A stretch of 14,288 nucleotides of DNA from NCBI GenBank assembly GCA_030624945.1, contig JAUXJB010000015.1, positions 1 to 14,288 of the forward strand. Reading direction: 5' to 3'. Position 1 is the first letter of the stretch. Each line of letters begins with the position of its first letter. Shown here one piece after another: positions 8,051-14,288 of the stretch. The notes beneath the pieces are model-generated. The model was not told the origin of the DNA. It ran no database searches and was given only the letters and a program-made list of their open reading frames with translations. The stretch is from Deltaproteobacteria bacterium (GTDB lineage: Bacteria; Myxococcota_A; UBA9160; SZUA-336). A program made the position numbers and the translations under genes.

Positions 8051-8068
8051 CTCCCGCCCCCCACTATA
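8051..8068 (-). promoter_or_regulatory. -10-like TATAGT and Shine-Dalgarno before the transglycosylase gene
   Basis: Read on the minus strand, TATAGT (8068-8063) differs from the consensus -10 hexamer at one position and is followed by GGGAG (8055-8051), then 7 nt, then the TTG start at 8043. A transcript starting about 7 nt after the hexamer would have a leader of roughly a dozen bases that holds only this ribosome-binding site, which would rule out the GTG at 8103. No good -35 hexamer is seen at the normal distance, so promoter activity is uncertain. The ribosome-binding site is more secure. Confidence 0.4.
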
Positions 8069-8109
8069 TCGCAGACCGGATCGGCCAGCTTGAGCGGGCC
8101 CACACTGTG

Positions 8110-9144
<1,035 letters not shown>

Positions 9145-9235
9145 GCGCGCAGGGTAACGCAGTGCCTTCTTCCGACCACGGCCATGCCCCGTGATATGCT
9201 GCACGCCGTCGAGCATTCCAGGGGAGAAGCGAGGT
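9145..9235. promoter_or_regulatory. Divergent intergenic region between YchF-like and racemase genes
   Basis: This 91-nt gap separates two divergently read genes and so should hold promoters for both. On the plus strand there is a TATGCT hexamer (9195-9200), preceded by TGA in an extended -10-like setting, 35 nt before the racemase ATG; no clear -35 is visible. An inverted repeat, CACGG (9177-9181) and CCGTG (9189-9193) with a 7-nt spacer, lies just upstream of that hexamer and could be an operator half-site pair. GGGGAG at 9221-9226, 9 nt before the ATG, is a good ribosome-binding site. Nothing convincing is seen for the minus-strand promoter. Confidence 0.3.
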
Positions 9236-10375
9236 ATGGGGCCGCTCAGCGGGCTGAAGGTGGTCGAGATGGTCGGACTCGCACCGGGTCCGTTCTGCGC
9301 GATGCTGCTCGCCGATCTGGGCGCCGAGGTGATCCGTGTCGATCGGCCGCGGCCGGTAACGGGCTCCGGCGGAGACCGGCAGATCCAGCCGCTTGCCAGG
9401 GGCCGCCGCGGGTTGGTCGTCGACCTCAAGAACCCCAGGGGGGTGGAGGCCGTGCTGAAGCTCGTCGACGGCGCGGATGCCCTGATCGAGGGCTTCCGGC
9501 CGGGCGTCATGGAGCGGCTGGGCGTGGGGCCCGACGTGTGTCTCGAGCGGAACCCGAAGCTCATCTACGGTCGTCTCACCGGCTGGGGCCAGGAGGGTCC
9601 GATCGCGCAGGCGGCGGGCCACGACATCAACTACATCGCGCTGGCCGGTGCGCTCGAGTCCATCGGGTCGAAGGGCGGTCCACCCGTCCCACCGCACAAC
9701 CTGCTGGGCGATTTCGCAGGTGGTGGGATGCTGCTCGCGTTCGGGATCCTCGCCGCTCTCTTCGAGCGCGCTCAATCCGGCAAGGGCCAGGTCATCGACG
9801 CCGCCATGGTCGACGGTGCCGCCATTCTGACGGCGTTCACGTGGGGGCAGTGGCACAGCGGCGTACTCACGCCCGAGCGGGGCACGAACGTGCTCGACTC
9901 GGGCGCGCCGCATTACAACGCCTACGAGACGGCCGACGGAAAGTACATCTCCATTGGGTCCATCGAGGAGGACTTCTACGCGGAGATGCTCGAGCGTACG
10001 GGACTCCAGGACCCCGACCTGCCCGATCGCGAGGATCGCGCCAACTGGCCCGTACTCAAGGAGCGCTTCGCGGCGGTCTTCAAGACGAAGACACGAGACG
10101 AGTGGTGCCAGATCATGGAGGGGAGCGACGCCTGCTTCGCGCCCGTGCTCACTCTGGAGGAGGCGGCCCAGCACCCGCACAACAAGGTGCGCAACACGTT
10201 CGTCGAGGTGGACGGTAGGACGCAGCCGGCTCCGGCGCCGCGCTTCAGCCGCACGCCGGCAGACGTCCCGAGCCCCGCCGGGCGGCTCGGACAGAACACC
10301 GAGGAGGTGCTGGCCGGCTGGGGCTTCTCAGCCCAGGAGATCGCGGCGCTGCGCGAGGCCAAGGCCATCCTCTGA
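9236..10375 (+). CDS. mcr: Alpha-methylacyl-CoA racemase (CaiB/BaiF family III fold)
   Basis: A 379-residue family III CoA-transferase-fold enzyme that epimerises 2-methylacyl-CoA thioesters between R and S forms, which is needed before beta-oxidation of methyl-branched chains. The racemase subtype is supported by the conserved GHDINYIALAGALESIG, NLLGDFAGGGMLLAFG and GQVIDAAMVDGAA. The catalytic residues known from the Mycobacterium tuberculosis enzyme (H126, D156, E241) fall at H129 in GHDINY, D159 in GDFAGGG and E244 in GSIEEDFY, all shifted by the same three residues. The start is ATG 9236, with GGGGAG 9 nt upstream; an in-frame GTG at 9191 lies within the probable promoter. The gene is read divergently from the YchF-like gene and is followed after 5 nt by the DUF2779 gene, so the two are probably cotranscribed. 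Confidence 0.92.
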   Translation: MGPLSGLKVVEMVGLAPGPFCAMLLADLGAEVIRVDRPRPVTGSGGDRQIQPLARGRRGLVVDLKNPRGVEAVLKLVDGADALIEGFRPGVMERLGVGPDVCLERNPKLIYGRLTGWGQEGPIAQAAGHDINYIALAGALESIGSKGGPPVPPHNLLGDFAGGGMLLAFGILAALFERAQSGKGQVIDAAMVDGAAILTAFTWGQWHSGVLTPERGTNVLDSGAPHYNAYETADGKYISIGSIEEDFYAEMLERTGLQDPDLPDREDRANWPVLKERFAAVFKTKTRDEWCQIMEGSDACFAPVLTLEEAAQHPHNKVRNTFVEVDGRTQPAPAPRFSRTPADVPSPAGRLGQNTEEVLAGWGFSAQEIAALREAKAIL

Positions 10376-10380
10376 GCGGC

Positions 10381-11895
10381 GTGTCCGCGCGTCCAAAGCT
10401 CGGCCCGGCGGACTACCTGGCGGGCTTGCAGTGCGAGCGCAGGCTCTGGCTCACCCGGAGGGAGCCCGAGCGAGCCGCGGGCAATGTGGCGAGCGTGGCA
10501 GCCCACCTGTCTCGGGCCGGGGAGATTCGTCGCCACGCCGAGCGGCTCTTTCCCGCTGCTGACGTCGTCGACGAGAAGGGACACGCCGAGGCGGTCGAGC
10601 GAACGCGGTCGCTGCTCGGCGACGAGCGCGTGTCCGCCATCCTCGGTGCTGCGTTCGAGCACCTCTCGGTCGAGATCGTGGCCGATGTGCTCGAGCGGCT
10701 GCCGGACGGGGGCTGGCGACTGTGTCAGGTCACGCCCTCGGGACGTGTGAGCGAGACCGACTTCGACGGGATCGCGCTCGCGCTCTTCGCACTGCGCGGG
10801 AGCGGGCTGCACGTGCCGTCGGCCGAGATCATTCACCCGGACGAGTCCTACGCGCGCGGTGCTGCGGGGATCGACTGGACCGCCTACTTCGCACGCCGCG
10901 ACGTCACCGCAGATGTGGAGTTTCTGCTCGAAGACGTGCCGGGACAGGTCGAGCGGTTCGCCCGCCTGCTCGACTCTCCGCGTCGGCCGGACGTGGAACC
11001 CTCGCCGCACTGTCGGCGGCCGTGGGCGTGTGAGTTTCGTGCGGAGTGTCTGCGCGGGCTTCCCGCCGATTGGCTCGACCTGTTGCCCGGGCTGCGTAGC
11101 AGTCGCTTCCACGCGTTGCGCGAGGACGGCATCGCGCGAATCTCGGACATCCCCGGGGACTTCCCGTTGCGGCCGGGACAGGCGCTGGCGCGTTCCGCGC
11201 ATAGGGATGGTGAGCTCGCCCTTGCGTCGGACCTGGGGGACATGCTCGCCGGGTTCGGTCCCCCCTCCGACTACCTCGACTTCGAGGCGATCGCTCCGGT
11301 GGTCCCCATCTACGCCGGGACGTGCCCCGACCAGGTGATCCCCTTCGGGTGGTCGCTCCACCGCCTGACCCAGGATGGTGAGCTCGTTCACCGTGACTTC
11401 CTCGCGCGCGGCTCGTGCGATCCCCGCCGGGAGTTCGCCGAAAGCCTGATCGCGTGCCTCGCTGCTGTGCCGCGTCCGATCGCCGTCTACTCCCCGTTCG
11501 AGAGCCGTGTCCTGCGCGACCTCGCGCTGGAGCTAGCGGATCTGGCAGCTCCGCTGGAGCGAATTCGAACGCGCCTGCGCGACCTGCAGCCCGTCGTGCG
11601 CGACGGGATCTACCACCTGGAGTTTCGCGGGTCCCTCTCGTTGAAGCGCGTCGCAAGTGCTCTCTCGCCGGGCTTCGGCTACTCGGATCTACGGGACGTG
11701 TCCGATGGGGGAGCGGCTGCCGAGACCTTCGAACGCATCGCCCGGGGCGAGCTCGACGCTCGAGAGGAGGAGAGGGCGCGCGCTGCGCTCCGCGCGTACT
11801 GCGCGCGGGACAGCGAGGCCTTGGCCGTCACGCACCTGGCGCTGCGGCAGCTCCTCGAGCGAGGGCGGCCGGAGCGTGCGGACCGCTCCCGCTAG
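10381..11895 (+). CDS. DUF2779 protein: Cas4/RecB-like PD-(D/E)XK domain plus DEDD-type exonuclease domain
   Basis: A 504-residue two-domain protein. Residues 1-225 resemble the Fe-S PD-(D/E)XK nucleases (Cas4/RecB-like): C18 in LQCERRLWL and a cysteine trio in HCRRPWACEFRAEC (C211, C217, C223) could hold an iron-sulfur cluster, and D102 in VEIVADVLER fits the first metal ligand. The E-x-K expected 14-16 residues later reads Q116-V-T118 in LCQVTPSGRV, so the site looks defective. Residues about 295-490 are the DUF2779 region with an RNase H-like exonuclease pattern: YLDFEAI (D300, E302), VYSPFESRVL (E374), SLKRVASALSP and YCARDSEA (Y473, D477, a DEDDy-like YxxxD). The protein is probably cytosolic. 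The start is GTG 10381, 5 nt after the racemase stop, with a weak Shine-Dalgarno. The biological role is unknown; processing of nucleic-acid ends is a reasonable guess. It is not part of a CRISPR locus here. Confidence 0.85.
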   Translation: MSARPKLGPADYLAGLQCERRLWLTRREPERAAGNVASVAAHLSRAGEIRRHAERLFPAADVVDEKGHAEAVERTRSLLGDERVSAILGAAFEHLSVEIVADVLERLPDGGWRLCQVTPSGRVSETDFDGIALALFALRGSGLHVPSAEIIHPDESYARGAAGIDWTAYFARRDVTADVEFLLEDVPGQVERFARLLDSPRRPDVEPSPHCRRPWACEFRAECLRGLPADWLDLLPGLRSSRFHALREDGIARISDIPGDFPLRPGQALARSAHRDGELALASDLGDMLAGFGPPSDYLDFEAIAPVVPIYAGTCPDQVIPFGWSLHRLTQDGELVHRDFLARGSCDPRREFAESLIACLAAVPRPIAVYSPFESRVLRDLALELADLAAPLERIRTRLRDLQPVVRDGIYHLEFRGSLSLKRVASALSPGFGYSDLRDVSDGGAAAETFERIARGELDAREEERARAALRAYCARDSEALAVTHLALRQLLERGRPERADRSR

Positions 11896-11975
11896 CGGCT
11901 CGCGCCTTCGGATCCCCCGTCTCGCCTCGCCCGACTGGTCGCACAGGCCGTTCTCCTGTACATCCTCGCGCGGTC

Positions 11976-13187
11976 ATGCCGCGCCCCGTCTGGCTCGTCG
12001 CGCTCACCGCGTTCCTGCTGATGCTGGGACTCGGTGTGCTCTTTCCCGTGTTGCCGTACTTCACCCGCTCGCTGGGGCTGAGCGACGTGCAGGCCGGCGT
12101 CCTGATGAGCGCGTATCCGGGCGTGGGCGTTCTGGTGAGTCCGCTCTGGGGACGTTTCTCCGAACAGCGCGGACGCAAGCTCGTCATCCTGATCGGGCTC
12201 CTCGGTTTCGCGGCGAGCTTTGCGCTGTTCGGTCTCGGGGACACCTTCCCGGAGCTCGTCGGTGCCCGGGTGCTGGGAGGCCTGTTCGCGGCCGCGGCCA
12301 TGCCGGCGATCTTCGCCTACATGGCGGACGTCACCGAGCCCGAGAACCGCAGCCGTGCCATGGGCCTGCTGGGAGCCGCGCTCGCGCTCGGCGTCAGCTT
12401 CGGACCGCTGATGGGCGGGGTGCTGGGGAGCATCAACCTGCGCCTCCCGTATTTCACATCGGCGGTCGTCGGACTGCTGACTGCGGTTGCCGTGCTCTTC
12501 TTCCTGCCGGAGAGCCTCACGCCCGACCTCCGGGTCGAGGCGGCGCGGCACCGCGCAAAGCTGCGAGCGCAAGGCCTGACGACGCGGCGCATCGCCGCGG
12601 GGCTGATGGCGTTCCTGGCCTATAGCTTTCTCACCTCGACGGGTCGCCTGGGCGTGGACACCACGCTCGGATTCCTGGTGGCGGATCGCTTGGACGGCAC
12701 GCCCTACGACGTCGGGGTCCTGATCTTCTCGATGGGAATGATCGCCGTGCTGGTGCAGGGCATGATCATCTCGCGGCTGGCCCGTCGTTACTCCGACTAC
12801 CGGCTCCTGCTGGCCGGCACGCTGTTGATGGTCGTTGCTCTCGCGGGCATCGCGCTGACGCGCACCTGGATCGGAATTGTCGCCTCCGGATTGTTGCTCT
12901 CGGTGGGCTTCTCGTTGCTCGCCCCGACGTTCAGCGCGCAGCTGAGCCGCATGGCGGAGGGCATCCAGGGGGAGGCCCAGGGGCTCAACAACAGCGCGCA
13001 GTCGCTGTCGCGGGTGTTCGGTCCCATCCTCTTCGTCAGCATGTACTCGTGGCTCGGGACCTGGACACCCTACCTCCTCGCGAGCTTCCTGTGTCTGCTG
13101 GCACTGATGATCGCCGCGGCGCGCCTGGACCCCGAGCGCTCACTGGTCGAAGCGGCGACGGGTGACGGGCCGGTTTCGCGTCGGTAA
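11976..13187 (+). CDS. MFS transporter, DHA1-type 12-TM drug/H+ antiporter
   Basis: A 403-residue inner-membrane transporter with twelve predicted transmembrane helices, the first at about 5-28 and the last at about 372-392. Motif A between TM2 and TM3 is GRFSEQRGRK (59-68). A motif B arginine, R98, lies in TM4 (GARVLGGLF). Motif C of drug/H+ antiporters is present in TM5 as LGVSFGPLMGG (138-148), a hallmark of exporters. The closest familiar relatives are the TetA/Bmr-like DHA1 exporters, but the substrate cannot be assigned. ATG 11976 is the natural start directly before TM1; the frame is open much further upstream only as a shadow of the DUF2779 gene. The 80-nt gap before it has a small inverted repeat (ACAGG 11943-11947, CCTGT 11955-11959) and no clear promoter or ribosome-binding site. 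apaG follows after 23 nt. Confidence 0.9.
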   Translation: MPRPVWLVALTAFLLMLGLGVLFPVLPYFTRSLGLSDVQAGVLMSAYPGVGVLVSPLWGRFSEQRGRKLVILIGLLGFAASFALFGLGDTFPELVGARVLGGLFAAAAMPAIFAYMADVTEPENRSRAMGLLGAALALGVSFGPLMGGVLGSINLRLPYFTSAVVGLLTAVAVLFFLPESLTPDLRVEAARHRAKLRAQGLTTRRIAAGLMAFLAYSFLTSTGRLGVDTTLGFLVADRLDGTPYDVGVLIFSMGMIAVLVQGMIISRLARRYSDYRLLLAGTLLMVVALAGIALTRTWIGIVASGLLLSVGFSLLAPTFSAQLSRMAEGIQGEAQGLNNSAQSLSRVFGPILFVSMYSWLGTWTPYLLASFLCLLALMIAAARLDPERSLVEAATGDGPVSRR

Positions 13188-13198
13188 GATCGCAGTCC

Positions 13199-13207
13199 GG
13201 GGGGGGG
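13199..13207 (+). repeat. G9 homopolymer in the apaG leader
   Basis: Nine consecutive G residues lie between the MFS stop codon and the TTG start of apaG, ending 3 nt before the start. The tract occupies the place of a ribosome-binding site and is long enough to be prone to replication slippage. Length changes would alter leader spacing rather than the reading frame. Confidence 0.7.
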
Positions 13208-13210
13208 CAG

Positions 13211-13600
13211 TTGCCAGTATCCGAAGCGCTGACCAAGGGAGTTCGGGTTCACGTCGAGTCGCGCTACTCCCCCGAACACTCGAACCCGGTTGTCTCCAAG
13301 TACTTCTTTCTCTACACGATCCGGATCAGCAACGAGGGCGACAAGACGCTGCAGCTCCAGAGCCGTCACTGGATCATCGCGGACGCCGAGGGGCACACCG
13401 AGGAGGTGCGTGGCCCCGGGGTTGTCGGTAAGCAACCCGTTCTGGAACCCGGCGGCGTGTTCGAGTACACGTCCGGGTGTCCGCTCGCCACCCCCTTCGG
13501 TGCGATGTCGGGGACCTATCGCATGGTCACGCGCGACGGCGAGGCGTTTGATGCCGAGATCCCATCTTTCGAGCTGACCCAGCCATACGGAGTACACTAG
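13211..13600 (+). CDS. apaG: ApaG domain protein
   Basis: A 129-residue protein of the ApaG/DUF525 family, a small fibronectin-type beta sandwich (E. coli ApaG is 125 residues). The family core is very clear: YFFLYTIRISNEG, LQSRHWIIADAEG, GPGVVGKQPVLEPGG, YTSGCPLATPFGAMSGTY. ApaG has been linked to Co2+/Mg2+ homeostasis in enteric bacteria, and the same fold occurs in eukaryotic F-box and polymerase-delta-interacting proteins, but its molecular function is unsettled. In enterobacteria it lies beside apaH and rsmA; here it sits between an MFS exporter and a CoA-transferase, so that association is lost. The start is TTG 13211, the only conventional start that leaves the N-terminal strand intact, and it follows a run of nine G residues. 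The stop at 13598-13600 lies 32 nt before the next gene. Confidence 0.93.
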   Translation: MPVSEALTKGVRVHVESRYSPEHSNPVVSKYFFLYTIRISNEGDKTLQLQSRHWIIADAEGHTEEVRGPGVVGKQPVLEPGGVFEYTSGCPLATPFGAMSGTYRMVTRDGEAFDAEIPSFELTQPYGVH

Positions 13601-13632
13601 GCGCCGCAGGTAGCGGAGGGAGACAGCGACAC

Positions 13633-14288
13633 ATGGCCACACCGCTCGAGGGAATCCGGGTCGTGGACTGGACCATCTGGCAACAGGGACCGTTCTGCAG
13701 CGTGATGCTCGCGGACCTCGGAGCCGAGGTCATCAAGATCGAGGAGCGGGAGAGCGGAGACCCCGGGCGGGGCCTGGTTCGCGCGAGCGGTATCGATGGC
13801 CCCGAGTTCTACTTCGAGGCCAACAACCGCAACAAGAAGAGCATCACGCTGGATCTCAAGCAGCCCGACGCGCGCGAGATCGTCTACCGGCTGATCGCGA
13901 AGTCGGACGTGCTCGTCCAGAACTTTCGCAAGGGCGTGGCCCAGCGCCTGGGCCTCGACTACGCGACGCTGCGCTCACACAACCCCAAGCTGATCTACGC
14001 GAGCGCCTCCGGCTACGGCCCCGAGGGACCCGACAGCGGCGAGCCATCCTTCGATCTGCTCGGGCTCGCACGCTCGGGAATCATGCAGGCCGTCGGTGAG
14101 CCCGACATGCCCCCCCTGGGGATCGCCGGCGGTGTGGCCGACCAGATGGGGGGCATCATGCTCGCCTACGGTGTGCTGGCCGCCCTGGTCGCGCGCGAGC
14201 GTCTGGGTGTGGGACAGCAGGTGGACGCCTCGCATCTCGGCAGCATGACCGTCCTGCAGGGGCTGAGCCTGTCGTCCAGACTCGCGAA
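13633..14288 (+). CDS. CaiB/BaiF CoA-transferase (3' end cut by window)
   Basis: The first 218 residues of a family III CoA-transferase; the frame is still open at the window end. The N-terminus has the typical LEGIRVVDW, then CSVMLADLGAEVIKIEERESGDPGR, NRNKKSITLDLK, LVQNFRKGVAQRLGLDY and PKLIYASASGYGPEGP. The nucleophilic Asp of this fold fits D170 in GGVADQMGGIMLAYG (D169 in formyl-CoA transferase). Unlike the racemase at 9236, it lacks the GHDINY histidine (SFDLLG is found there instead), so CoA transfer between carboxylic acids is more likely than racemisation. The start is ATG 13633, with an AGGGAG 10 nt upstream inside a GGAGGGAG stretch (13615-13622). It follows apaG by 32 nt and could be cotranscribed. 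The CoA donor and acceptor cannot be told. Confidence 0.9.
   Translation, partial: MATPLEGIRVVDWTIWQQGPFCSVMLADLGAEVIKIEERESGDPGRGLVRASGIDGPEFYFEANNRNKKSITLDLKQPDAREIVYRLIAKSDVLVQNFRKGVAQRLGLDYATLRSHNPKLIYASASGYGPEGPDSGEPSFDLLGLARSGIMQAVGEPDMPPLGIAGGVADQMGGIMLAYGVLAALVARERLGVGQQVDASHLGSMTVLQGLSLSSRLA

Noticed and set aside
9145..9564. N-terminal extension of the YchF-like gene to 9564
   Set aside because: It would run antisense into the racemase gene and remove the intergenic region. YchF proteins start right before the P-loop strand, as ATG 9144 does.
10381..11895. A Cas4 gene marking a CRISPR-Cas or defence locus
   Set aside because: The cysteine pattern is Cas4-like, but the protein is a DUF2779 fusion, no repeat array or other cas gene is present, and the neighbours are metabolic and transport genes.
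11415..11975. N-terminal extension of the MFS transporter frame
   Set aside because: This part is out of frame within the DUF2779 gene and reads as Arg/Pro-rich sequence; the transporter proper starts at ATG 11976 before TM1.

Overview
This is a densely coded, very GC-rich chromosomal window from a bacterium with a Gram-negative cell plan. A secreted LysM lytic transglycosylase, an SppA-type peptidase and ApaG are all present, and the genes use many GTG and TTG starts. Family III CoA-transferase-fold enzymes and an isovaleryl-type acyl-CoA dehydrogenase would suit an environmental deltaproteobacterial, myxobacterial or Binatota-like lineage. That placement is inference from gene content only. 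I see no rRNA, tRNA, CRISPR array, transposase or phage gene, and the region looks like ordinary chromosome rather than a mobile island.

Layout, left block (1-6061, plus strand): a run of tightly packed, often overlapping genes. It begins with the 3' part of a von Willebrand factor A (VWA) protein, then the signal peptide peptidase sppA, the tRNA m7G46 methyltransferase trmB, the 23S rRNA/tRNA m2A methyltransferase rlmN, a PPP-type metallophosphatase and an acyl-CoA dehydrogenase. Junctions are 1-nt, 4-nt and 4-nt overlaps, then gaps of 11 and 3 nt, so the block is probably one operon with translational coupling.

Middle block (6062-9144, minus strand): a convergent junction with two GC-rich hairpins separates the first operon from an MltD-like transglycosylase with three LysM modules. 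A divergent YchF-like (DUF933) protein lies upstream of it. Its P-loop lysine is arginine and its switch motifs are missing.

Right block (9236-14288, plus strand): the divergent 91-nt gap at 9145-9235 leads into an alpha-methylacyl-CoA racemase. It is followed by a DUF2779 two-domain nuclease-like protein, a 12-TM MFS drug/H+ antiporter, ApaG, and the 5' part of a second CaiB/BaiF CoA-transferase that runs off the window. The racemase, dehydrogenase and CoA-transferase point to branched-chain or carboxylic-acid CoA metabolism, but they are not contiguous.

The observations most worth following are two proteins with rewritten active sites. One is the DUF2779 protein, in which the expected E-x-K of the PD-(D/E)XK domain reads Q-x-T while the DEDD-type exonuclease residues are kept. 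The other is the YchF-like protein, which keeps the ATP-specifying NxxE motif and the C-terminal DUF933 region but has lost most other nucleotide-binding motifs. I did not find a clearly new multi-gene system.
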